Numbered from the stretch's first letter, positions 1 through 8,238 are shown. The stretch is DNA of 64,000 bases from PWXP01 sp034005525 (GCA_034005525.1 JAVEUP010000013.1:1-64000), one strand, 5' to 3'. The notes: generated from the letters alone by a model not told the origin. Translations and numbers: made by a program.

Positions 1-1461
1 TTTGGGCAGAAGGCCAAAGAGGCGCTCGGTGGCTTGGCCGCCAATGCGCAGGCCGCAGCCCGACTCGCAGCCAAGCAAGCGGAGCGGGCGAAGCTCGCGA
101 ACGTGACGCTTCCGCGCGCCTACCGTGAGCTTGGAGAGGCCATTCACGCCACTGGCCGCTACCGCGACCAGTTCCCCGATGAATTCGGTAAGGCAGATGA
201 ACTCAAAGGAAGGATCGAGGCGCTTCGGCAGGCTTCTCCCGAGACGGATGGGGCGTCGAAGAGCTTCACCGACCGAGCGAAAGACGCAGCGGGCAAGGCA
301 AGGGATGCTGCTCTGGCCAAGAAGTTGGACGGCGACCTGAACTCCGCATGGCGGAGACTGGGACAGGCTGCGTTTGCGAAGCTTGGCGCGGACAGTGGTT
401 CTCCTGACCTGGTTGGTCCCATTGAAGAATGTCGGCAGCGATTGGCGACTCTCGACGCGGAGATTCAGGCAATCGACGGCGCGGCCAGCGGCGTTCTTAC
501 CCCGAGGCGGCTTCTGGTTGGGGCAGGAGCTTGCATCGTTGTCGTATTGGCGTTCGGAGCATGGGCGATGTTCGGTGGGGTTGGCTCAGAGCATCGACGG
601 GAGGCTGCGAGCCGCCTCGCACGTTGGGAAGCCTTGGTGGTCGAACCAGACGATGAGCTGATGAGGGGCGTGTTGAACGAGCTTCGTCGGGAAGTTCGTG
701 CCGCGCGCTATATGCGAGGCCCACGGGGTGTACGGCTTGAGGTGCGTAAGGAACCATATTTGCGTGAGCAAGCGGGCATTGGAACTGCCGAGAGGACCGG
801 GTTCTTGGACAGCGATGGTGAATTCATCCTTCACGGTCAGTCGATTATGCTAACCAGTCGGGGAAGGCTGCGTGCGGTTGAGAGCTATCTCGATGGTAAA
901 CAAGTCGGGCGTGCAGTGTACTGGATACCCGGTGGACCTCTCCTCCGAACAACCATGTCCGTCGGCGGCACATTGGAGGGCGAAGAGATCATATGGTACC
1001 CTACCGGGCGACTGCATAGGCGTCGCTTCTACAAGGCCGGGAGGCTGCACGGCATTGCCAAATGCTGGGATAAGGAAGGACGCCTGCAAGTAACGAGCAC
1101 GTATGTCAATGGTGAACTGGACGGCGTCACCACGTATTGCCTTACCGCTAAACAAGGCCAGCCGACCTATGATCTACTGTTTCGTGAAGGGCGCCTCGTT
1201 CGACCAAGCCGGTCGGAATTCATCGCCGCAATCTACATGCTTAACAACCTTACGAACGTGTCGTCGCCAACAGGCGTGTTCGAGCTGCGAATGAAATGCG
1301 AAACCATATTCGATGTATTTGGACGGCCAAGCAACATTCGGCCCACGTTCGATAGCCACAGCCGTAGATGGTGGGATTACGAATGCCGAGATGGAGTGCT
1401 GAGCTTTCGAGCAGTCACAGCTCTTTGGGGGATTGTCATTATAGAATGCCCGGTGCTATAA
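1..1461 (+). CDS. Membrane-anchored MORN/YwqK-like repeat protein (5' partial)
   Basis: The reading frame is open from base 1, so the gene begins upstream of the window; 486 residues are visible. The N-terminal ~150 residues are Ala/Lys/Arg-rich, helical and probably coiled. One membrane segment follows (VGAGACIVVVLAFGAWAMF). The exported or cytoplasmic C-terminal half has short beta-hairpin units of the type G.L.....Y..G...G...W (for example FYKAGRLHGIAKCWDKEGRL and YVNGELDGVTTYC), which resemble MORN or YwqK-type repeats. Such repeats usually serve as scaffolds or secreted modules. The true start is not visible. No function beyond a membrane-linked repeat protein can be given. Confidence 0.7.
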   Translation, partial: FGQKAKEALGGLAANAQAAARLAAKQAERAKLANVTLPRAYRELGEAIHATGRYRDQFPDEFGKADELKGRIEALRQASPETDGASKSFTDRAKDAAGKARDAALAKKLDGDLNSAWRRLGQAAFAKLGADSGSPDLVGPIEECRQRLATLDAEIQAIDGAASGVLTPRRLLVGAGACIVVVLAFGAWAMFGGVGSEHRREAASRLARWEALVVEPDDELMRGVLNELRREVRAARYMRGPRGVRLEVRKEPYLREQAGIGTAERTGFLDSDGEFILHGQSIMLTSRGRLRAVESYLDGKQVGRAVYWIPGGPLLRTTMSVGGTLEGEEIIWYPTGRLHRRRFYKAGRLHGIAKCWDKEGRLQVTSTYVNGELDGVTTYCLTAKQGQPTYDLLFREGRLVRPSRSEFIAAIYMLNNLTNVSSPTGVFELRMKCETIFDVFGRPSNIRPTFDSHSRRWWDYECRDGVLSFRAVTALWGIVIIECPVL

Positions 1462-1502
1462 GGATAATGCAAGCAGCCCTAATCCATTTCCAGCGGCTCA
1501 CC

Positions 1503-1655
1503 TCACTCCCGAAACAGAAACCAGATCAGCCCCTTGAAGGCCAGGAACAGGCCCGCTCCCAGCACCAGGCCGAGCAGGAACGGGACTGCCGCGATGACCC
1601 AGGGGAGCGCGAGCAGAACGCCGACCGCTACGCGGATCTTGGTATCACTGTCCAT
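1503..1655 (-). CDS. Small hydrophobic membrane protein, 50 aa
   Basis: A 50-residue frame starts MDSDTKIRVAVGVLLALPWV and ends LIWFLFRE. It has a short charged N-terminus and then two nearly contiguous hydrophobic stretches, so it is probably a double-pass or long single-pass membrane peptide. AGGTGA lies just upstream of the ATG at a suitable distance for ribosome binding. It is convergent with the preceding gene, about 40 bases from its stop. Uninterrupted hydrophobic codons plus the ribosome site support a real gene, but no family is recognised. Confidence 0.55.
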   Translation of the reverse strand: MDSDTKIRVAVGVLLALPWVIAAVPFLLGLVLGAGLFLAFKGLIWFLFRE

Positions 1656-1828
1656 GAATGTCACCTATACGACTACGGGCTTAGCCGCCCCGTTTCCCAG
1701 TAGGAGTCCCAAATGGAAAACCCACCTGGTATGGGGCTGGAACAGGGGGGTAGGAGTCCCAGCCCCGAGGTTTTCCAAAAGAGTTTCTCGGTTTCGCGAA
1801 ATACAACGAGATCCTGCACGAACGCCCC

Positions 1829-1854
1829 GGCCCGACCGCGATTGCGGTCGGGCC
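1829..1854. terminator. Perfect 11-bp hairpin beside truncated hydrolase
   Basis: Arms GGCCCGACCGC and GCGGTCGGGCC are perfectly complementary around a GATT loop. It lies 5 bases beyond the stop codon of the truncated hydrolase on the minus strand. There is no T-tract on either side, so it could be a factor-independent hairpin of the GC-only type or the edge of a repetitive palindrome rather than a classical terminator. Confidence 0.45.
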
Positions 1855-1858
1855 AACC

Positions 1859-2197
1859 CTATTCCTGCAAGTATCGCAACCAGTTCGCTCGTGAAGCAAC
1901 ATGCCCGGCGTTGCCATGTGCGACAAGCACTACGGCACGTGGCTTGTCAGCGGGGCAATACCACCCATGCAGTTTCGTTCCGTCTTCAGCGGTGAAGAAG
2001 ACGTCTTGGAATTGTAGGCCCGCGGGGTCCCAGTCGCCATTCGGGAACTTCGATGGAAAGAAGAGCAGCAGTTCGTCGATTGATGGGGCCTTCGCCTCGC
2101 TTGCTGGATCAGACTCCGTTGATTCCTGTGCGAAGCACCGAAGTGCCAGGGCACCTGCGAGAAGGGCGAGAACGAGAGGAACCATCGTCCGATGCAT
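1859..2197 (-). pseudogene. Truncated alpha/beta hydrolase (N-terminal part only)
   Basis: The 112-residue product starts with a signal peptide (MHRTMVPLVLALLAGALALRC). It continues into the N-terminal strands of an alpha/beta hydrolase of the BEM46/YfhR type, with LHGWYCPAD followed by VLVAHGNAG, the oxyanion-loop HGN motif. The frame ends after NWLRYLQE, where homologues continue through the nucleophile elbow and the catalytic Asp and His. The nucleophile Ser, acid and His are therefore all missing. The sequence past the stop is a GC hairpin and non-coding DNA, so the 3' two-thirds appear lost. An earlier start at 2263 is possible, but the signal peptide favours 2197. Confidence 0.65.
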
Positions 2198-2387
2198 CAC
2201 GAAACGCTTTCCGATTTGGACCAACGAAGGGCGAAAATCATGGTTTTGGCGCGCTAGCGACAAATACCATGCATTTGCTTGTTAGCCAATACTTCTGTTT
2301 TCAATCTCATGGAATCTTTCAATATCAGGTTTTGGCAGATCAGGTTTTGTCTCACCTGGTGTTCCCGAACCGTGTTGCGCACGCGAC

Positions 2388-2774
2388 CTAAAACTCCATG
2401 TACCACTGCCCATCCACACGCCGCCATTTCAGCGGCTGAATCGACTTCCAGGTATCGCCTGCCCGAAGGCTCAGCCCAACCGTAGCCGTGGCGGCATCGT
2501 CGGCAACCGTGATCTGCTCGATCCGAACCCGATCGCGGGTGATGCTGCCCAGCTTCACGAACGCCCCCAGCATGCGATAGGCCATTTGGGTGCCATCTGT
2601 TCCCTTTTGCCGGACGAACTCCGGATCGGTCAATTCGACGCAAGCTTCGTAGTTTTCGTCGATCAGATGGCCGATCAGCAACTCGGCACGCTGACGGATT
2701 GTCTCCTCGTGCGGCGGCCCGCAGCCGGCGGCAAAAAGCAACACGATTAGCGGAGCAAAGCTACTGGGTTTCAT
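2388..2774 (-). CDS. Lipoprotein with NTF2-like/SnoaL-type ligand fold (hypothetical)
   Basis: The 128-residue protein begins MKPSSFAPLIVLLFAAGC, a signal peptide with a lipobox (FAAGC), so it should be diacylated at Cys18 and anchored to a membrane. The remainder (IRQRAELLIGHLIDENYEAC ... VGLSLRAGDTWKSIQPLKWRRVDGQWYMEF) has the helix-then-sheet pattern and the final W..VDGQWY strand of small NTF2-like/DUF4878-type domains. No catalytic residues stand out. The start was taken at the lipobox signal rather than ten codons upstream. Confidence 0.7.
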   Translation of the reverse strand: MKPSSFAPLIVLLFAAGCGPPHEETIRQRAELLIGHLIDENYEACVELTDPEFVRQKGTDGTQMAYRMLGAFVKLGSITRDRVRIEQITVADDAATATVGLSLRAGDTWKSIQPLKWRRVDGQWYMEF

Positions 2775-3161
2775 CGTTGGCTTCCCTGGGGTCTGCGGAA
2801 ACACCGGAGAACCGCCGTGCGGTCATGCGGTTCTGAGCGCGCCCTTACCCCCTGAGCTTACCGTCTGGGACACTCTGCAACAAGCGCCCCGGCCGGTTCC
2901 ACGACTGGCCCGCTACCGCGCTGCACCCTTCAGCCCCTCGTACTGCACTGGTTGGTACTTCCCGGAGCACATCTGATATCTCCTTAAGGCGGCGCCTTGG
3001 CGCGCCGAGACAGATGGCTCGCCGTCGGCGCCGCGGGCAAATCGGTCGAGGAGGCCAGCCGCGAGATCGTTGCCCCCCTGTCGCCGCTTTTCGGCTGAGT
3101 ATAATATTGCCGACGCGGCCGCTGTGCGGCGCCTTGGGGAGCGACAGGTGGAAGGGCGGAT
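2775..3161. other. Non-coding spacer
   Basis: No convincing gene was found here. It contains CTTACCCCCTGAGCTTACC at about 2845, nearly the same as a stretch at 4809 (see that entry). A perfect TATAAT at 3100-3105 lies 57 bases before the pyruvate-kinase-like fragment, but it has no matching -35 at standard spacing. Confidence 0.4.
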
Positions 3162-3566
3162 ATGCCGTTGAGCGAAAGTTACATCGTAGAGAAGCTGATT
3201 CCGGCGCTGGATTCGTTGCGCGACGGCGCCCGGGCGATCGAGCGCAGACAGTCGATCGCAATTGGGGCCGCCCCGGCGTCCCATCGGGACAGCGCGCGGA
3301 ATCTCTTGCATTACCTGGCGCTGCGGCAGCGCGATATCAGCGAATTGCAGCGCGATCTGGCCGTGTTGGGGCTGAGCCGGCTGGGCCGTGCCGAGGCGAA
3401 CGTGATGGCAAGCCTGGAGGCGGTGTCCTACGCCCTGCACCGGCTGGCCGGCTGCGCCCCGCCGGCTCGCGAAACGACTTCGAACGGGCGCATGTGTTGG
3501 CGACGGTCTGCGTCATTTCGCACCTTCCGCCGGGCCACTGCCCGTAATGCCCTCTCAGCCTCATAG
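3162..3566 (+). pseudogene. N-terminal fragment of a pyruvate-kinase-like protein
   Basis: Residues 1-97 (for example LLHYLALRQRDISELQRDL and GLSRLGRAEANVMASLEAV) match the helical N-terminal extension that precedes the catalytic barrel in a proteobacterial/planctomycete branch of pyruvate-kinase-like proteins. After about residue 97 the sequence turns Arg/Ser-rich and out of character (TSNGRMCWRRSASFRTFRRA) and stops at 134 residues. The barrel with its substrate and metal sites is absent. I therefore read it as a 5' remnant after deletion or recombination near 3460. The family call is from memory of that motif and is moderate. Confidence 0.55.
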
Positions 3567-3760
3567 TCAGCGGTCGCTGGTATCGAGAATAACTTAAGCT
3601 GCATTGCGTAGCTTCCCAAATTTCGCTGGGGCTTTGCCCCAGGCCCCAGGAGCACCTGGTCCCTTGCTCGGTGAGCCGAGGCTTGCCCAGCTACGGCCCG
3701 GCTCCGCTCCGCTGCGCCGCGGGCCTGCGCCCGGGCCGCGTTACGGCTCTGCTTGACTTG

Positions 3761-4741
3761 TTACTTGCTGGACTCGTCCGCCGGAACTAGGGCCAGCCGG
3801 AAGCCCAGGGCGTAGTGCCGGTAGTCCGGCGTGAACGCGCCGCGGTGCGCCGACCGGAGGTTCTCGGCGAAGCTCTCCCAGCTACCGCCGCGGGCCACGC
3901 GGATCGAGCCATTCGTAGGACCCTGAGGATCTTCCACCGGTGAGTTCACGTAGTAGTCGAACCAGTCGGCACACCACTCCCATACGTTCCCGTGCATATC
4001 GTAAAGCCCCCAGGGGTTCGGCTTCTTCTGGCCTACAAGGTCCACGCAGTTGCCGTTGCCAAATAACCTGCCCCACGATGCGTAATCACTCAGCCGTGAG
4101 CCGTCGTCCCCAAAATGGTACGCCGTGGTCGTCCCCGCTCGGCACGCCCATTCCCACTCCGCCTCCGTCGGTAATCGATATTCCTTCCCCTCCTTCGCCG
4201 AAAGTTTCCTGCAAAACGCCACCGCGTCCTCCCAGCTCACATGCGTCGCCGCATACTCACTACCCTCCTTCATGTAGTATATGTCCGACCAGGGACGCGT
4301 GCCCATCACCCGCTCCCACTGCCCCTGCGTTACCTCGCAGTTTCCCAAGTAAAACGGCTTCGTGAGCCGTACTCGGTGCTGTGGATGCTCGTCCTCGAAG
4401 TACCCCGCCTTGATCTCGAACTCCGCGGCAAGGGCTTCGGGAGACTTGCCGCTGCCCATCATGAACTCGCCCGCCGGGATCAGAACCAGTTTCATGCCAA
4501 TCGAGTTGGTTATGTCGACCGGTACCGCCGCCGCCTTGGTGGCCTCGTGCTGTGCCGGACTCAAGCCGGCCGTGTCCCCTTCGCCCGGCGCTTCCGCGCC
4601 TTCGGCCACTCCAAGCGGCGCCGCGTCTAGAGGAGCTGTGGCAGGATCGGCATCGGCCCGTTCAGCCGAAGGGCCGCAACCGGCAACCGATGCCGTCATT
4701 ACAGTCGCGAGACACAACGTCACCCAAGTCTTGATGTTCAT
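3761..4741 (-). CDS. Lipoprotein with formylglycine-generating-enzyme-like (SUMF1) domain
   Basis: The 326-residue protein has a lipoprotein signal ending SVAGC, then a ~60-residue Ala/Pro/Asp-rich linker. A full SUMF1/FGE-sulfatase fold follows: SIGMKLVLIPAGEFMMGS, a PQHRVRLTKPFYLGNCEVTQ strand, WEDAVAFCRKLS, LPTEAEWEWACRAGT, NPWGLYDMHGNVWEWCADW, VARGGSW and ALGFRL. In true formylglycine-generating enzymes two copper-binding cysteines lie in the segment after RGGSW. Here that segment reads ESFAENLRSAHRGAF with no Cys, so sulfatase activation is unlikely. Many such planctomycete proteins are taken to be binding or other-oxidation modules. The start was chosen at MNIKTW by the lipobox. Confidence 0.85.
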   Translation of the reverse strand: MNIKTWVTLCLATVMTASVAGCGPSAERADADPATAPLDAAPLGVAEGAEAPGEGDTAGLSPAQHEATKAAAVPVDITNSIGMKLVLIPAGEFMMGSGKSPEALAAEFEIKAGYFEDEHPQHRVRLTKPFYLGNCEVTQGQWERVMGTRPWSDIYYMKEGSEYAATHVSWEDAVAFCRKLSAKEGKEYRLPTEAEWEWACRAGTTTAYHFGDDGSRLSDYASWGRLFGNGNCVDLVGQKKPNPWGLYDMHGNVWEWCADWFDYYVNSPVEDPQGPTNGSIRVARGGSWESFAENLRSAHRGAFTPDYRHYALGFRLALVPADESSK

Positions 4742-4796
4742 GCGGCACCTGCCTTTCGGTTGCCAGATCGTCGGGAACACCTCGGGGCCGCCCGCG

Positions 4797-4827
4797 GTGG
4801 ACAGTCCACTTACCCCCTGAGTCTACC
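4797..4827 (-). promoter_or_regulatory. 13-bp palindrome plus shared upstream motif
   Basis: GTGGACAGTCCAC (4797-4809) is a palindrome with 6-bp arms, 56 bases upstream of the minus-strand SUMF1-like gene. It adjoins CTTACCCCCTGAGTCTACC (4809-4827); 17 of 19 bases recur in the same orientation at about 2845, upstream of another minus-strand lipoprotein gene. The palindrome recurs at 37852-37864. This could be an operator or a dispersed repeat; function is unknown. Confidence 0.3.
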
Positions 4828-4924
4828 TTTCAAGGCATCCTGCGAGAATCCGCCCCCAGCCCGTCGCCGGAGCCTGTTTCTGTTTTCGTCTCCCCACATC
4901 TCTCCAACATCAAGGAGCAAACCC

Positions 4925-5140
4925 ATGCCCAAGCGTTATTTCGAGTTCGTCAACGGTAAGTCGGCCAAGTTCTGGGAGATTGGCAGTCGAGGCAACGACG
5001 TGATGGTCCGTTTCGGCCGGATCGGCACCAACGGCCAAACCCAGGTCAAGAGCTTCCCGGATAGCACCGCGGCTGAGCGTCGCGTTGAGAAACTCGTGAC
5101 CCAGAAGATGGCGAAGGGGTACGAACTGGTGGCGGGTTGA
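4925..5140 (+). CDS. WGR domain protein, 71 aa
   Basis: This is essentially a free-standing WGR domain: KRYFEFVNGKSAKFWEI, then VRFGRIGTNGQTQVKSF, then TAAERRVEKLVTQKMAKGY. WGR domains occur in PARPs and in bacterial MolR-type regulators and can bind nucleic acid. AAGGAG seven bases before the ATG fixes the start. It is the first of three short same-strand genes (next starts 5200 and 5539), each with its own ribosome site, which suggests an operon. The family call is secure; the cellular role is not. Confidence 0.85.
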   Translation: MPKRYFEFVNGKSAKFWEIGSRGNDVMVRFGRIGTNGQTQVKSFPDSTAAERRVEKLVTQKMAKGYELVAG

Positions 5141-5199
5141 GCCGACCGTAGATCTTCATGCACTTCTCACACCAAGCCTTCCATTCCCCGGAGTCCCCC

Positions 5200-5469
5200 A
5201 TGCCCGAAATGCAAGTTGTCATCAACGTCCACGGCGGCCTGGTCCAGGAGGTGTTCGCCTCGGGACCGCTGGCCGAACTGGTGGTGGTCGACTGGGACGT
5301 CGCGCCCGGCGACCACCAGGCGGTCGAAGTCCAGATGGGCCAGCGTCATCTGCGGGCTAGTGTGCAGCATCCGATGGTTCAACCGATCGGGCACTTGGCC
5401 GGGAGCGACGTCGAGGCCGTGATCGACGCCGCCTACGAGCGGCAGCAGACCGAGTGTTTTCCTGCGTAG
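5200..5469 (+). CDS. Hypothetical protein, 89 aa
   Basis: The product is MPEMQVVINVHGGLVQEVFA..., acidic and predicted alpha/beta, ending in AYERQQTECFPA. A GGAG sits just before the ATG, and an upstream in-frame ATG at 5158 lacks one. No family is recognised. Its position between the WGR gene and the truncated gene at 5539, all same-strand with short gaps, suggests a common transcript, perhaps a remnant of a plasmid or integrative-element cassette. Confidence 0.6.
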   Translation: MPEMQVVINVHGGLVQEVFASGPLAELVVVDWDVAPGDHQAVEVQMGQRHLRASVQHPMVQPIGHLAGSDVEAVIDAAYERQQTECFPA

Positions 5470-5538
5470 CCGCCTGGCCCACCCGTGTTTCTCGAATCTA
5501 TCGTATTCACCCCTCCCTGTTTGAAGAGGATTCTCGCC

Positions 5539-6558
5539 ATGAGTACCAGCTTACTTGAACAACCGGCCGTCCAGGCCGCCACCGGGTTCGCCACCTCGCA
5601 CGCCGAGCGGCTGCGGGCTACCACGATGGCCATGCGGCTGTCGTTCACGTGGTTCGGCACGCGCAAGACCTTGAGTGCCGATCAGAAAGACCAGGCCGCG
5701 GAGAGCTTTGGAGCCGAAGGAAGTTTTCTTTCGGCCGGCAAGAAGCTGATCGACGTGAAGCACCCGGCGTTCAAGGCGGTCTCATCGGTGAAGAACAAGG
5801 CCGTCCGGTATTTCCGGAAAGTGAGCCTGCCGTACCCGGAGGCCGGCATCCGGCTCATCCGCCGCAACCGGCTCGACGAGGTCAACCGGCAGATGGAGGC
5901 GTTCCGGGGTGACCTCGGCGATGCCGTCTACCATCTCGATCGTGCCTACGCACACCTGAAAATCCTGGCCCGCAATCGGCTGGGCACGCTCTACAGTGAG
6001 GGCGACTATCCGCCGTCGCTAAGGGGCTTGTTCGGCATCGCAGATCTCGCAGGGAGAACGCGAGCGGGGTATCCTCCGCGCGATCCGCTACGGCACGACT
6101 CTGGATCAAGAGCGATCGCCGCGCCATACGATGATCTGGAGCCGTCTCAAGCGGCCCGAAACACTGACGTCCGTCTTGGACGGGAATGCGAACGTCATCC
6201 CTGTCGTCTTCGATTACGACGCGAAGCCTGTTCGGGTAGCCGACGACATATACTGCAAGGGAGTCAACCTTGGAATCACACCGGGCCATGGTCTTCGAGC
6301 GGCTTTGGGAACAGGCTCGTGTCCTCCGGCCTCGGGCTGTCCCCTGTGCCCTGCCCCAGTTGCGATCGCGAAGTTGACGCGCCGGATGCCGCAACACTAT
6401 ACTGCCCATATCCGGCCCGTAGGCGCGGGGACGGCCTCATTGTCGCGGCCGGAGTGGTTGTTCCTTTGGGCAAATCCCTCGATCTGCCGCGAAAACCAGG
6501 GCAGTCCCCTGTGAACGATTACGGCAGGCGTCCAACCTTCCAGGAGTTACTGCCATGA
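5539..6558 (+). CDS. Chimeric/truncated ORF; N-terminal ~168 aa DUF3150-like
   Basis: Residues 1-168 (MSTSLLEQPAVQAATGF ... LRATTMAMRLSFTWFGTRKT ... VNRQMEAFRGDLGDAVYHLD ... YPPSLRGLFGI) are compositionally normal, helical and probably conserved; they remind me of DUF3150-type proteins of plasmids and mobile islands, a weak call. From about 6040 the frame continues through unrelated Arg/Gly/Pro/Cys-rich sequence that reads as non-coding. The stop overlaps the next gene's ATG. I infer a 3' truncation at about 6040, with the rest of the frame open by chance. GAGGA precedes the ATG at 5539. Confidence 0.5.
   Translation: MSTSLLEQPAVQAATGFATSHAERLRATTMAMRLSFTWFGTRKTLSADQKDQAAESFGAEGSFLSAGKKLIDVKHPAFKAVSSVKNKAVRYFRKVSLPYPEAGIRLIRRNRLDEVNRQMEAFRGDLGDAVYHLDRAYAHLKILARNRLGTLYSEGDYPPSLRGLFGIADLAGRTRAGYPPRDPLRHDSGSRAIAAPYDDLEPSQAARNTDVRLGRECERHPCRLRLRREACSGSRRHILQGSQPWNHTGPWSSSGFGNRLVSSGLGLSPVPCPSCDREVDAPDAATLYCPYPARRRGDGLIVAAGVVVPLGKSLDLPRKPGQSPVNDYGRRPTFQELLP
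6020..6290 (+). pseudogene. Possible coding remnant in another frame
   Basis: Where the preceding ORF loses coding character, the frame of base 6131 reads GILRAIRYGTTLDQERSP, IWSRLKRPETLTSVLDGN, VIPVVFDYDAKPVRVADDIY and CKGVNLGI. This is a natural-looking amino-acid pattern that fades after about 6290. It has no good start codon or ribosome site. It may be an internal fragment of a gene joined here by deletion. No family is recognised. Confidence 0.25.
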
Positions 6559-7898
6559 TGTTCAGTCGTCGTCGGTTTCTGGCGCAGTCGGCCGCTGCGA
6601 TTGCGGCCGTTTCGGGGCGGTCGCGCGCGGCGGAGTCGAACAGCGACCGGCCGCGGGTCGGATGCGTGGGCGTGGGAGGGCGGGGGAGCGGCATTTCGCG
6701 GCAGGCGGCGCAGTTCGGTGATATCGTGGCCGTGTGCGACGCCGACCTCAACCGGGCCGAGGCCGCCCGGGCCGGCTTCGCGCCCAACGCCGACGTCTAT
6801 CAGGACTACCGCCGCCTGCTCGACCGCAACGACGTCGACGTCATCATCAACGGCACGCCCGACCACTGGCACACGGCCGTCAACGTGGCCGCCTGCCGGG
6901 CAGGCAAGGACGTATACACCGAAAAGCCGGTCACGCTCACCATCGACGAGGGCAAGGTGCTCCGGCGCGTGGTCGAGGAAACCGGCCGCATCGTGCAGGT
7001 GGGCAACCAGCAGCGGAGCGAACGGCAGTTCCAAACCGCCGTCGAACTGGTGCGCAACGGGCGCATCGGGCCGCTGCGGCAGGTCTGGGTGGCGCTGCCG
7101 TACTATTCGGCCGCGGGCGGGCCGTTCGCCCCGGAGCCGGTTCCCGCCGGGCTCGACTGGGACCTGTACCAGGGCCAAGCGCCGGAACGCGACTACACCC
7201 CCACGCGCACCCACTTCAACTTCCGCTGGTGGTACGAGTACGCCGGCGGAATCGCCACCGACTGGGGCAACCACCACGTCGATATCGCCCAGTGGGGCAT
7301 GGGCTGCGACGAAAGCGGTCCGGAATCGGTCGACGCCCGCGGTCTGTTCCCCAACCCCGAAGGACCCGGGTATTACAACACGGCCGACCGGTTCTTCGCC
7401 CGCATCGGATACCCGAGCGGGGTGGAACTGCTGTTCTTCGTCGCCCCGAACGACGTGATGCGAGGCGGCCCGCCGGTCGCGCAGGAGGCTATCGACCGGC
7501 TCTTCGGCGACGACGCACCGGAGGAGATCAAGACGTTCGCGCGCAACGGCATCATGTTCATCGGCGAGACGGGGCGGGTCTTCGTGAATCGGGGCGGGTT
7601 GTACGGCAAGCCGGCCGAGGAATTGGCGGAGCATCCGTTGCCGTCCGACGCATGGCGCGTGCGGCCGAGCGCGAACCACATGGGCAACTTCTTCGAGTGC
7701 ATCAAGACCCGCGAGGAGCCCGTCTCATCGGTTCGAATCCAGCACCGCACCATCACCATCTGCCACCTGACGAACATTTCGCTTCGCCTCGGCCGCCCCG
7801 TTCGCTGGGACCCCGCGACCGAGCAGATCGTCGGCGACCCCGAGGCCGGCGACTGGCTGCGGCGCGAGCAGCGCACGCCGTACGTTGTGGACGCGTGA
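6555..7898 (+). CDS. Tat-exported Gfo/Idh/MocA family oxidoreductase
   Basis: The 447-residue protein has a twin-arginine signal (FSRRRFLAQSAAAIAAV, residues 3-19), a Rossmann NAD(P)-binding start (VGCVGVGGRGSG), the family EKPVTL motif (MYTEKP type; Lys is the usual catalytic residue) and the C-terminal dehydrogenase fold with WWYEYAGGIATDWGNHHVDI. Planctomycete genomes encode many such exported sugar-oxidoreductase-like proteins with an unknown substrate and a probably tightly bound cofactor. CAGGAG nine bases before the first ATG supports 6555; the adjacent ATG at 6558 is equally possible. Confidence 0.92.
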   Translation: MMFSRRRFLAQSAAAIAAVSGRSRAAESNSDRPRVGCVGVGGRGSGISRQAAQFGDIVAVCDADLNRAEAARAGFAPNADVYQDYRRLLDRNDVDVIINGTPDHWHTAVNVAACRAGKDVYTEKPVTLTIDEGKVLRRVVEETGRIVQVGNQQRSERQFQTAVELVRNGRIGPLRQVWVALPYYSAAGGPFAPEPVPAGLDWDLYQGQAPERDYTPTRTHFNFRWWYEYAGGIATDWGNHHVDIAQWGMGCDESGPESVDARGLFPNPEGPGYYNTADRFFARIGYPSGVELLFFVAPNDVMRGGPPVAQEAIDRLFGDDAPEEIKTFARNGIMFIGETGRVFVNRGGLYGKPAEELAEHPLPSDAWRVRPSANHMGNFFECIKTREEPVSSVRIQHRTITICHLTNISLRLGRPVRWDPATEQIVGDPEAGDWLRREQRTPYVVDA

Positions 7899-8238
7899 AG
7901 GAAGCGTCGGAAACTTCCAGCACTGGTGGGACCTCGACATCGCCCCGGAGAACGGGATGTCCTACGAACCCGTTACTGGAACGAAAAGGGTGAAGAGGTG
8001 ACCGTGGGGCTAGACGGTTCGAACGCCAAGGTGATTGTGGGCGCGTCGATGAAGCCCCAGTTTCCGTACCGCACGGCATAGACGCCCTCCATCGTGTTGT
8101 GCACGATCGACCGGCGTGGGCCGGGCGCCGTCCTTCCAGACGGGGCACCCCGCCTTGACAACAACGCCGACCTGGGCGAAAATACTTGGTAAGTGGGATT
8201 TGGTAATACTTTCTTCCCCCTTTTCGAGGAGTCGATTC
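7899..8238. other. Spacer with degenerate coding remnant
   Basis: No intact gene was found. About 7910-8080 read on the + strand gives GNFQHWWDLDIAPENGMSYE in one frame. After a one- or two-base slip it continues YWNEKGEEVTVGLDGSN and AKVIVGASMKPQFPYRTA to a stop. This looks like a frameshifted remnant of a protein-coding segment. The rest is the promoter region of the next gene. Confidence 0.3.
8155..8183 (+). promoter_or_regulatory. Sigma70-like promoter for DUF1559 gene
   Basis: TTGACA (8155-8160, perfect), a 17-base spacer and GAAAAT (8178-8183, 4 of 6 matches) lie 56 bases before the ATG at 8239. Confidence 0.45.

Noticed and set aside
2845..3440. Overlapping open frames on both strands around 2.85-3.5 kb
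   Set aside because: Arg/Pro-rich and mutually overlapping; only the plus frame at 3162 has family-like sequence.
7725..7745. GGTTCGAATCC, resembling a tRNA T-loop
   Set aside because: It lies inside the oxidoreductase coding sequence and no acceptor, D or anticodon arms can be drawn around it.
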